A stretch of 29,846 nucleotides of DNA, from positions 1 to 29,846 of IMG/VR virus record IMGVR_UViG_3300010370_000163; one strand, written 5' to 3'. The translations under genes and the position numbers were made by a program. Within the stretch, counting starts at the first letter, position 1; each line of letters starts with the position of its first letter. Under the pieces are notes generated by a model. The model was not told the DNA's origin and searched no databases. It saw nothing but the letters and a program-made list of their open reading frames with translations. This document shows, in pieces, positions 13,087-19,592 of the stretch. The DNA comes from a virus.

Positions 13087-13497
13087 GATTGTACGGTGTC
13101 GGGTTCTGCTTGATGGACCGCCAACGCAGATACGCAGCCATCGTGTACAGCATTCGTGGAGATTCAGTCAGCAACACTGATGGCGCGATACCTGTCTCGC
13201 AGGACAGGTAGGCGATCAGCCAGTGGGCTGACTGCTCTCCAAAGGGACGAGCTTCTCATCCTCCGAGTCGATGTTGATGCCGTCAACCGTTTCGCACCAA
13301 GCATCAAAGTCCAATGTCGTTATTTTGCGTCGCTTCTCTGAATGCCATGCGAACCAAGCAAGGTCACGGGTCTTCAAGTTTGATTCGATGTTGGCCATCG
13401 AGATGTTGTGAACTTCCTCAAACTTGACGAAGTCAGCGAACTCGCAGACGACTTTGCGTTTGCCGTCTTTCGTGACGACTTGCAACGCGATTTTCAT
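13073..13497 (-). CDS. tail assembly chaperone, long form by -1 frameshift
   Basis: Ribosomes reading the short chaperone can slip one base back on CCCTTTG (13246..13240). They then read on in the -1 frame to the stop at 13075..13073. The product is 141 residues: 86 from the first frame and 55 after the slip. The extension begins GEQSAHWLIAY and contains LLTESPRMLYTMAAYLRWR, the conserved pattern of the second part of siphovirus tail chaperones (S-P-R-M-x-x-x-M). The short and long forms guide tape measure folding and tail tube assembly. No start or ribosome site is needed for the second frame. The frame is open, ends exactly by the next gene, and carries the family motif. Confidence 0.85.
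13216..13246 (-). promoter_or_regulatory. programmed -1 ribosomal frameshift signal
   Basis: The heptamer CCCTTTG (13246..13240) is read as C-CCT-TTG in the chaperone frame, which is the X-XXY-YYZ form. Eight bases later a 6-pair hairpin TCAGCC-CACT-GGCTGA (13231..13216) starts. Its second arm contains the zero-frame stop. The heptamer, spacer and stem geometry match known stimulatory signals. A further 8-pair stem (TACCTGTC/GACAGGTA) follows about 29 bases after the heptamer. Confidence 0.85.
13216..13497 (-). CDS. tail assembly chaperone, short form
   Basis: This is the 93-residue zero-frame product that starts at an ATG with GGAGG five to six bases upstream. The central helical block (FADFVKFEEVHNISM, then RDLAWFAWHSEK) is the usual signature of the chaperone in actinophages and lambda-like tails. 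It lies just after the tail tube gene. Most ribosomes stop at the TGA at 13218..13216 and make this form. A minority shifts to the long form. It should be more abundant than the long form, as in lambda gpG and gpGT. Confidence 0.85.
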   Translation of the reverse strand: MKIALQVVTKDGKRKVVCEFADFVKFEEVHNISMANIESNLKTRDLAWFAWHSEKRRKITTLDFDAWCETVDGINIDSEDEKLVPLESSQPTG

Positions 13498-13528
13498 TGT
13501 TTACCTCCGCAGGGTGAAGTGAAGTGAA

Positions 13529-13933
13529 TTAGGCGAGTGCCTTCGTGATTGCACCAGAGATCGGGAAGGTGACATCGGCAGTGTTCAATTCACCGACCGC
13601 ACCGTTCACCGGGGTCCACTCGGTCACGAGCACCGAGAACGTGTACGACGGGTTCGTCGTACCGGCTGCGGTGCCGTTCGGCTTCACGACGCAGGTGACT
13701 GCGGTGGAGCCGACGAGCGGGAAGAAGATTCCGTCGATGGCGTTGTAATCGTTGTGAATCGAGAACGTCACCGAGTTGTCAATCAAACCCGACACGCGAG
13801 TGATTGCGGTGCTGCCGAACGCCGTCGTGGCGACCTCAGCCGCACTCGTGGACAGGGTCACTGCCGCGACGTTTGCACTGATGTCGGTGCCTGCAAATGT
13901 GATGTTGGCGTTGGTGAGGACCAGCTTTGCCAT
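13529..13933 (-). CDS. major tail (tube) protein
   Basis: The 134-residue beta-rich protein reads as a single tail-tube domain. It opens MAKLVLTNANITFAGTDIS, continues with VAAVTLSTSAAEVATTAFG and a central strand SFSIHNDYN-like section (VTFSIHNDY), and ends with a beta hairpin (FSVLVTEWTPVNG) and DVTFPISGAIT. Size, position before the chaperone and a good ribosome site (AGGAGAA) all support the call. It has no C-terminal Ig-like extension, which some tail tube proteins carry. The protein polymerises in hexameric rings around the tape measure. Confidence 0.82.
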   Translation of the reverse strand: MAKLVLTNANITFAGTDISANVAAVTLSTSAAEVATTAFGSTAITRVSGLIDNSVTFSIHNDYNAIDGIFFPLVGSTAVTCVVKPNGTAAGTTNPSYTFSVLVTEWTPVNGAVGELNTADVTFPISGAITKALA

Positions 13934-14014
13934 TGTGATTCTTCTCCTGCCTCATCGGCCGTAGATGATTGACGGTTCTAACTCTACCCTGCCGAAGCCG
14001 AGCAAGTCCACAGT

Positions 14015-14425
14015 CTAGGCGTAAACAGTGACCTTGAAATCCACAGTCAAATACAGGGTGTCGTTTGCGTCAATGTTCGTGAAGTTCCCAGCCGAAACAA
14101 CAATCAAATCATCACATACCCCACCCAACGTCCGATCCGATTCGATGGCTGCACGCAACGACTTCGCACCAGTCCAAGCCATGTACTGATCCAACGAATC
14201 CTGGGCGACACGCTCCGACGTGCGTTGCACCACCAACGTGACCGTGAAATCCATGACCACACCACCACTACCCATACCGGTCTGATGGAACCTGATCTCA
14301 TCCAACGTCGGCCAAGCGAACGGAGGGTTCACCTGCTCAGGCTGATAGTCGAACGCACGCAACCCCGACACCGTTTGGATGGCTGCCTTCAGCCCATCCT
14401 TGACTTCACGAATCGTGGCCGGCAT
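14015..14425 (-). CDS. tail terminator / tail completion-like protein
   Basis: The 136-residue protein follows the connector gene by a TGATG overlap and precedes the tail tube gene. The fold pattern is a helix (REVKDGLKAAIQTV) then strands (MDFTVTLVVQRTSERVAQD), a helix (SLDQYMAWTG) and a C-terminal strand (TLYLTVDFKVTVYA). That matches gpU/gp17-like tail terminators, which cap the tube and join it to the head. The block PTLDEIRFHQTGMGSGG is typical in actinophages. The family is inferred from order and fold pattern. Confidence 0.7.
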   Translation of the reverse strand: MPATIREVKDGLKAAIQTVSGLRAFDYQPEQVNPPFAWPTLDEIRFHQTGMGSGGVVMDFTVTLVVQRTSERVAQDSLDQYMAWTGAKSLRAAIESDRTLGGVCDDLIVVSAGNFTNIDANDTLYLTVDFKVTVYA

Positions 14426-15054
14426 CAGGCAAACATCCGCATTCGTCGGTACGGCTCGACAAGCTGAGCCATGTCAGGGTCGAGAAACCGAGAAACGCGA
14501 ATCGCACCAAGATCACCGAAACCAGCGACACCCAACGGCGAATCCAACCGCTTGAACAAACGTGACGACTGAATGATGCACGCCTGCTTCACAGGGTCCG
14601 GCACCGTCGCCCAACCCCACCGGGCCGTCAACTGCACCAACGCCTGCTCACCATAGTTCGCATTCACCGTCGGGAACAGATAGTTGCCGACCGCACGAAT
14701 CTTGTCATACGACCACGTCAACCCATCCAACACACCGTTCAACGGCTCCAACTGGTAATCCGTCGCAGCCCACGTCACATCGAAGTTCCCGTCAGCGAAC
14801 GTCGACGTCTTCAACACCAGCCCCGTCGTCGTAAAGAAATCATCCACCTGACACACGAACTCGCTGTTCGCCTGGAACACTCGCGGCGTAGCCGAAGCAG
14901 TCGCCCAAAACTGGCGGTTGCAATAACCGTCAATCAACCTCGACGCAGCACCAACACACGACTCCAGCAACGTATCGTCAGCCGTGTCACCGACACCGAT
15001 ACGCAACCCAGCCTTGACTTCCAGCAGGGTGCAATAGCCGTTCGTGATCGCCAT
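14425..15054 (-). CDS. head-tail connector (gp6-like adaptor)
   Basis: The 209-residue protein shows the adaptor pattern. An N-terminal helical pair (GYCTLLEVKAGLRIG, then DTLLESCVGAASRLIDGYC) begins it. A beta insertion follows, then VKQACIIQSSRLFKRLDSPLG and the conserved end FGDLGAIRVSRFLDPDMAQL. The family forms a ring below the portal. It is the first gene after the sugar island. The normal neighbour (major capsid gene) is five genes upstream, so the island splits a usually adjacent pair. Confidence 0.82.
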   Translation of the reverse strand: MAITNGYCTLLEVKAGLRIGVGDTADDTLLESCVGAASRLIDGYCNRQFWATASATPRVFQANSEFVCQVDDFFTTTGLVLKTSTFADGNFDVTWAATDYQLEPLNGVLDGLTWSYDKIRAVGNYLFPTVNANYGEQALVQLTARWGWATVPDPVKQACIIQSSRLFKRLDSPLGVAGFGDLGAIRVSRFLDPDMAQLVEPYRRMRMFA

Positions 15055-15066
15055 GATGCCCCAATC

Positions 15067-15732
15067 CTACTTGGCGACAAGCCACTGAGTGCCGACGAGT
15101 TCCACCGTCGCACCAACAGCCGCCGCGAACTTCCCCAAATCGTCACGCACAGCAGGCCAGTCATAATCATCACCCATCAACAGGCCGCCATCAGCCAACA
15201 AATCCCAAGCCGTTGACAACTCCAAAAACGTCTCGTTCACCTCATGCGCCGAATCCACATACACGACCTGCGGCCTTGCCGCCAACACCCGCGCAATCAA
15301 CCGCATCCCGACGATACCCGTCGCAGGAATCGGAGTGATGACATCCTCAAACCCTGCCTCTTTCACATTCGCCAAGAACCGTTGCCGAATCGTCGGCACC
15401 CCATTCACCAACCCAAGAAACCGCCACTTCCCTTCACGCACCAAACCCTGCTCCCAAGCCCACATGTTCACATCCCCAGTGAACGGGTCAATACACACGA
15501 TGTCCAAATCATGGCCGAGATCACGAGCGACACGAGCAACCCGCAACGCCGACCCACCCAACATCGACCCCACCTCCAACCAAAACGTCGGACGGCGATT
15601 CGTCAACACCCTATGCACCAGCGACTCAGTCAGATTCGTATGCGGATACCCGGCATCCGGCTGCGTCGCATCCGCATACACATCCTGACCACCGAACAAC
15701 AACGACCGCAGCTCGCCGCCAATCAACCCCAT
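15067..15732 (-). CDS. class I SAM-dependent methyltransferase (Methyltransf_24-like)
   Basis: The 221-residue protein has the SAM pocket FWLEVGSMLGGSALRVA (residues 50..66), then the acidic residue after strand 2 (IVCIDPFTGD). Later VVYVDSAHEVNETFLEL and LLADGGLLMGDDY follow the fourth and fifth strands. The D-x-A-H and DGG...GDDY pair is typical of Methyltransf_24-type enzymes, many of which methylate sugars. It overlaps the glycosyltransferase-like gene by ten bases, so methylation of a transferred sugar is the best guess. The substrate could also be a protein or a small molecule. Confidence 0.8.
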   Translation of the reverse strand: MGLIGGELRSLLFGGQDVYADATQPDAGYPHTNLTESLVHRVLTNRRPTFWLEVGSMLGGSALRVARVARDLGHDLDIVCIDPFTGDVNMWAWEQGLVREGKWRFLGLVNGVPTIRQRFLANVKEAGFEDVITPIPATGIVGMRLIARVLAARPQVVYVDSAHEVNETFLELSTAWDLLADGGLLMGDDYDWPAVRDDLGKFAAAVGATVELVGTQWLVAK

Positions 15733-16244
15733 GTGCCCTTGAACTTCCGCAAAAAATCGTTCTCCAACACCATGTTCAACCGACCATTCACCTCAACGAA
15801 CCCACGATTGTTCGAGTCACGCAACTCAGGGAACACCACCGGCACATCACCAGCCGCAGCCGCATACGCCCTCGTCCACTCGATCTCCGCCCGAATCGAA
15901 TCCCGCTGCGTCACCGGCGAATACAACTCCACCCGCGACAAATGCTCCCGCGTGTACACACCCATGAACATCCCGAACACACCCGGATCGTTCGTCACCG
16001 ACACCGACCCAGGATGCTCAAACATCCTGTCAAAGAACGACTGGTCCTTCACCAGCACCGAATCATGCAGAAACAGAAACCTGTCAAGCGACGTGTTCTC
16101 ATACAGCCATTGAATCTTCCCCAACTCCCACGTCCCAGCCTGACGCAACACCAACACCTCACGCTGAATAGAAGCCAAACAAGCCGACAACCACGCCTCA
16201 CGCCCAGGCGTAGACGCCACCACCACCGTCTCTTTCAATCCCAT
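15723..16244 (-). CDS. small glycosyltransferase-like protein
   Basis: The 173-residue protein starts at an ATG preceded by GAGG, inside the end of the previous gene. It resembles a minimal GT-A fold. A first strand is KETVVVASTPGREAWLSACL. The segment RFLFLHDSVLVKDQSFFDRM is where GT-A enzymes place the D-x-D; here it is HDS. A later block reads GVFGMFMGVYTREHLSRV. The canonical D-x-D is missing, so it may use another metal ligand, or act as a sugar-binding or partner protein. It lies between a family 2 enzyme and a methyltransferase. Confidence 0.6.
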   Translation of the reverse strand: MGLKETVVVASTPGREAWLSACLASIQREVLVLRQAGTWELGKIQWLYENTSLDRFLFLHDSVLVKDQSFFDRMFEHPGSVSVTNDPGVFGMFMGVYTREHLSRVELYSPVTQRDSIRAEIEWTRAYAAAAGDVPVVFPELRDSNNRGFVEVNGRLNMVLENDFLRKFKGTWG

Positions 16245-16882
16245 CCCAACCTCAAACGCCTCGACAAATCCCAATCCAACGGCTGATCCTGCACCATCCG
16301 CTCCTCGAACAGACGACGATTCGCATCAAACGTCGCAGCGTTCCGCTCCTGAAACTTCGCAGACGACTGCAACGTCGAAGAGTTCCGATGATAGATAGCC
16401 GCAGCCGACCGCACAATCTCACACCCTTTCCGATGAGCCCGCACCTCATAGTCGTTGTCCTCGAAGTACGCCGGATGGAAACCCTCATGGAACAAGCCGA
16501 CCTGTTTCACCACCTCAGACCCCAACCAGAAACACGACCACGGCGGCTTCCCACCCAACACCAAATTTGACGGCGAACAATCCACAAAGAAATCCTCAAC
16601 ACCATGACCACCGAACACGACATCGTGATTCACAATCAACCACCCAGCCGAATACGGCGTCGCCTTCACCCCAAGATTCCAGGACGCAGCCACACCAAGA
16701 TTCGACGGCATACGCAAATGCCACACCCGCTCAGCATGAGCAGCCCGCGGATACCAGTCACACGGCCCGTTGTCAACCACCACCAAATCACCGATACGAC
16801 CCGTAAAAGAATTCAACATCTGATCGACCCGATGATGCTCAGTGAGCACCGGAACAATCAGGCTTGGGACGAGCGGCACCAC
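16235..16882 (-). CDS. family 2 (GT-A) glycosyltransferase
   Basis: I start at GTG 16882, which has AAGGAG eight bases upstream, rather than ATG 16912, which has none. The core matches family 2. PSLIVPVLTEH is the first strand, VVVDNGP holds the nucleotide-binding Asp, and NLGVAASWNLGVKA is typical of rhamnosyl-type GT2. VNHDVVFGG takes the D-x-D place and FEDNDYEVRAHRKG holds the base residue. This is a compact enzyme of about 215 residues. The donor is probably a nucleotide sugar from the host. The acceptor is unknown and may be a virion protein, given the location between head and tail genes. Confidence 0.85.
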   Translation of the reverse strand: MVPLVPSLIVPVLTEHHRVDQMLNSFTGRIGDLVVVDNGPCDWYPRAAHAERVWHLRMPSNLGVAASWNLGVKATPYSAGWLIVNHDVVFGGHGVEDFFVDCSPSNLVLGGKPPWSCFWLGSEVVKQVGLFHEGFHPAYFEDNDYEVRAHRKGCEIVRSAAAIYHRNSSTLQSSAKFQERNAATFDANRRLFEERMVQDQPLDWDLSRRLRLGWD

Positions 16883-18159
16883 GCCGCCAACTCCTTCATC
16901 GCCGGCTTCCAATGCGACTCATACACCACATCAGCGTCATACTGCTTGGCGAACTCCACCGCCTTCTGCGAACGGCCACGACCACGCGCATACGCCTGCT
17001 CCAACCCGTCAATAATGCTCGGCACAGACGGCGCAAAGAACCACGAACTTTGCGCCGCATCCCAATACGGCTGACCCTCAACCAGCCAACCATCCCCAAC
17101 CAACTCCGGCTGCGCCGTAAAGTTCGAGACAATCACCGGCGTACCGCACGCCTGAGCCTCCACCACCGGGATACCGAAACCCTCACCCATCGACGACGCC
17201 AACAACACATCAGCTGCCGTGTACAACGCAGCCATCGCATGATGCGGCAACCCCATCCGATACAGGTACGGATCAGCCCACTTGATGCGTTCCTTCGCAA
17301 TACCGACCATGTCCGCCAACCTGTTCAAGTCGATGCCACCCATCGACCCAGACGCCTCAGAATGCATGTACAACACCGCATCAGGATGCTTCGACGCAAA
17401 AATGCTGAACGCCATCAAGTTCTCTGCGAACGCTTTACGAGGCGGATGGGCACCCTTGTTCGCGGCAGTCATCATCACCACGAACTCATCCTCACCAAAC
17501 CCCATGATTTCGCGGCCCGTCATCGTCTTGTTCTGATTGTCACGAATCGACGGCGTCGGCTTGAACACCGACTCAATCCCATGCGGAACATACAAACTGT
17601 GAATGCCGAGCTTCTCCAACTCCTGGAGACCGAACTTGCTCATCGCCACCGGCATCACGTTCGGCTTACTGCACCACGCCGCAACCTCCGGCGGACACGG
17701 CTTGTGGTCAATAGGCACCCATGATGCGATGTTGGGAACCGTCGCAAGATTCGGACTCTTCAACACCCACACATCAAATAACGTCATCAACAATTTGGGA
17801 AGCGTCGTGGCCTGCGTCCACTCCATCCAGTGTGCGACGATGATGTCGTCGCTGTACGCACTCAATCCTCGCGGATAGATTTTGATTCCGTTCCACGTCG
17901 ACGTTGAGGCTTCGAGCCCGTAGTTCGCGTGGATTGCGATTTCGTGCCCTTCTTTGATGAGCCTTTGGACGGCTTGCTGCGTTTGTTGACCGTAGCCCGT
18001 TCCCGCCCACGGGGCGTTCGAGTACCAGAGGGCTCGGACTGCGTCCGGGGATCGACGACTGACTCCTCTGGCAAGTGCCCCACGCCCCGCTGCAAGAGCA
18101 GGATCGCTGTCGGCTCCGGCAACTCCACCGGCACGCCCTTGATGATGAGTTTCATTCAC
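16858..18159 (-). CDS. GT-B (family 4-like) glycosyltransferase with uncertain 5' end
   Basis: The domain begins at RALWYSNAPWAGTGYGQ (about residue 42). VPHGI (191..195) and the C-terminal signature EGFGIPVVEAQACG (326..339, two Glu eight apart) follow, all typical of family 4 retaining glycosyltransferases. The only start in frame before the domain is GTG 18159. The first 40 codons it would use have poor third-position G/C and an odd composition, while the overlapping frame from ATG 18155 looks coding there. The true N-terminus may therefore come from that other frame by a -1 shift at CCCC (18050..18047), or an indel may exist. See the finding. The C-terminus overlaps the next glycosyltransferase by 25 bases. 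Confidence 0.85.
   Translation of the reverse strand: MNETHHQGRAGGVAGADSDPALAAGRGALARGVSRRSPDAVRALWYSNAPWAGTGYGQQTQQAVQRLIKEGHEIAIHANYGLEASTSTWNGIKIYPRGLSAYSDDIIVAHWMEWTQATTLPKLLMTLFDVWVLKSPNLATVPNIASWVPIDHKPCPPEVAAWCSKPNVMPVAMSKFGLQELEKLGIHSLYVPHGIESVFKPTPSIRDNQNKTMTGREIMGFGEDEFVVMMTAANKGAHPPRKAFAENLMAFSIFASKHPDAVLYMHSEASGSMGGIDLNRLADMVGIAKERIKWADPYLYRMGLPHHAMAALYTAADVLLASSMGEGFGIPVVEAQACGTPVIVSNFTAQPELVGDGWLVEGQPYWDAAQSSWFFAPSVPSIIDGLEQAYARGRGRSQKAVEFAKQYDADVVYESHWKPAMKELAAWCRSSQA
17862..18155 (-). CDS. small capsid-adjacent protein overlapping the glycosyltransferase
   Basis: The ATG has AGGAGG nine bases upstream. The first 30 residues (MKLIIKGVPVELPEPTA, then ILLLQRGVG) match the start of small proteins often encoded right after the major capsid gene in actinophages: a K-I-x-G-x-x-V-E-V-P strand, then A-x-L-L-x-R-G. 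The rest is a basic, Ser/Lys/Arg-rich tail that overlaps the glycosyltransferase domain in another frame. Third-position G/C is 30 of 35 in codons 2..36, against 12 of 36 for the competing frame. The N-terminal part is therefore very likely translated. Whether it ends at 17862 or fuses to the glycosyltransferase is open. Confidence 0.55.
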   Translation of the reverse strand: MKLIIKGVPVELPEPTAILLLQRGVGHLPEESVVDPRTQSEPSGTRTPRGRERATVNKRSKPSKGSSKKGTKSQSTRTTGSKPQRRRGTESKSIRED

Positions 18160-18198
18160 GCAGTCCTCCTGTCGCAGGTTGATTTCTTGAAAGTCTAG

Positions 18199-18235
18199 GC
18201 GGGTCGCACGACCCTGCGTGTTTCGTGCGACCCGC
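18199..18235 (-). terminator. 13-pair perfect hairpin after the major capsid gene
   Basis: GCGGGTCGCACGA and its exact reverse complement are separated by 11 bases. The stem lies 48 bases after the capsid stop and 40 bases before the next start. After the stem the minus strand reads CTAGACTTTC, which is only weakly T-rich. A partial terminator or an RNA-protecting stem would keep capsid RNA abundant and reduce expression of the glycosyltransferase island. The 18160..18283 gap holds nothing else apart from the AGGAGG ribosome site. Confidence 0.65.
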
Positions 18236-18283
18236 TTCGACAGTTGTTGTGCCCGTCAGGGCACTGCCTTCAGAGGCGACCTA

Positions 18284-19474
18284 TCAGGCCGTGCCACCGA
18301 GGAAGTGCTTGACGTGGCTGGTCTGCGGCAGCGTGCCGTCGACTCGCATCGTCGCCCGGAAGGTGACGAGGTCCGCGTTGAACGCGAAGTCGTCGCTCCT
18401 GTCGAGGCGCAGGCCACCGGCCATGCGAACGAAGTAGCTGGGCAGGTGACCGAAGATCACCGACTTGGTTGCCGAGCCCTGCGATGCCATCGCCGGGTTC
18501 TCGTACACCGGGAAGGCCAGCACGCGGTCGTTGCCATCCGAGAGCGAAGGCTCAAAGATGTACTTGCCGCTTGCATCCTTCAACTTGCGGACCGCACCCA
18601 ACGAGGCGGTGTTCATCATCCAGCCCACACCGGGCAGACGACGAGCAGCACCGTTGATGCTGTACGCGAGGTCGATGAGGTTGTCGGCCGTGAACAGACC
18701 ACCAGCAGCGGTACCGGCGATGCCCTGATCGGACTTCGCAACGATGCCGTTCGGCTGGACGGTGCCGGTTCCAATCGTCAACGCATTGTTGACGGCGAAG
18801 CCGATGGCGTTGCCGGTCTGGGTGGCGAGGAAGCCGAGGATGTCGACTCCCGCATCTTCGATGAGTTCACGCGACAGCTGCACGAGGAAGCCGTACTTGT
18901 ACGCACCGAGGGTGTTCGTGGACAGGGCGACGAACGACGGGTCGGACTCACCGAACGTCGAACCTTCACCGTTGACCGTGCCGGTCGACCAGCCGGACTG
19001 AACCGGAAGCTGGAGATTCTCGCCGCCAGCCGTGCGAAGCACGGTTGCAACGTCGAGCATCGGACCGACGAGACGCGCCTGCTCGATGACTCGGTCGTAA
19101 AACGACGTCGGCACCGGGGCACCCGTCGACGTCTTCAGAACGTCACGGGTCTCAAAGGTGAACGAACGGACTTCACCGCGAGCCATCGAACGCAGAACGT
19201 CTGCATCGGTGCTGGCAGCCTTTTCCGTGGGACGCACTTGGCCGACGATCTCGCGGGTTGCCGCTTCGATCTTGGCTTCACGCTCGGCATCAGCCTTGAG
19301 GGCGTCGATGCGAGCAGCACGCTCGTTGAGGTCGGCGTTCATCTTCTGGTATGACGCCTCTTCTTCTGCAGTGAGGTCGCGCTTCTCTGCGGCAGCCTTG
19401 TCGAGAAGGGCCTTGGCCGCTTCCCAAGCACGCTGACGCTGCTCGACCTGACGTGCGATGTAATCGTTAGTCAT
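18284..19474 (-). CDS. major capsid protein, HK97 fold
   Basis: The 396-residue protein has an N-terminal helical scaffold-like delta domain (QRQRAWEAAKALLDKAAAEK, then SYQKMNADLNERAARIDALK). A likely cleavage region follows near residues 90..105. The HK97 core comes next: SFYDRVIEQARLVGPML, then FLVQLSRELIEDAGVDILGF (the E-loop and spine region). The C-terminal block is LPSYFVRMAGGLRLDRSDD. The protease gene is directly upstream. The gene has a fair ribosome site (AAAGGACA) and possibly its own promoter. The capsid is built from this protein after delta-domain removal. Confidence 0.92.
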   Translation of the reverse strand: MTNDYIARQVEQRQRAWEAAKALLDKAAAEKRDLTAEEEASYQKMNADLNERAARIDALKADAEREAKIEAATREIVGQVRPTEKAASTDADVLRSMARGEVRSFTFETRDVLKTSTGAPVPTSFYDRVIEQARLVGPMLDVATVLRTAGGENLQLPVQSGWSTGTVNGEGSTFGESDPSFVALSTNTLGAYKYGFLVQLSRELIEDAGVDILGFLATQTGNAIGFAVNNALTIGTGTVQPNGIVAKSDQGIAGTAAGGLFTADNLIDLAYSINGAARRLPGVGWMMNTASLGAVRKLKDASGKYIFEPSLSDGNDRVLAFPVYENPAMASQGSATKSVIFGHLPSYFVRMAGGLRLDRSDDFAFNADLVTFRATMRVDGTLPQTSHVKHFLGGTA

Positions 19475-19516
19475 GGTTGTGTCCTTTCGGGGACATTGTT
19501 GTGGGCACGCAGGGAT

Positions 19517-19545
19517 TTTTTATTTCATCCAGCGAGGCACCTCAA
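19517..19545 (-). promoter_or_regulatory. weak promoter-like element upstream of the major capsid gene
   Basis: In the 118-base gap between protease and capsid genes, TTGAGG (19545..19540) is followed by 17 bases and TAAAAA (19522..19517). The -10 is A-rich in an otherwise GC-rich context. It would give a leader of about 35 to 40 bases. An extra supply of capsid RNA is plausible. The -10 lacks the final T of TANNNT in register, so I hold this lightly. The same gap contains a possible tiny ORF (MCGAAATMPVEVPRWMK) without a ribosome site. Confidence 0.35.
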
Positions 19546-19592
19546 CTGGCATCGTCGCAGCGGCACCGCACATCGAACGTGTGCGAACGAGT

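Noticed and set aside
18218-19354. Long plus-strand open frame of 378 codons opposite the major capsid gene
   Set aside because: It is an antisense shadow of a highly G/C-third-position gene. It shows no family motif, no ribosome site, and an Arg/Val-rich composition typical of such shadows.
19520-19568. Tiny ORF MCGAAATMPVEVPRWMK between protease and capsid genes
   Set aside because: No ribosome site and no way to test conservation from the sequence, so it is mentioned only in the promoter entry.
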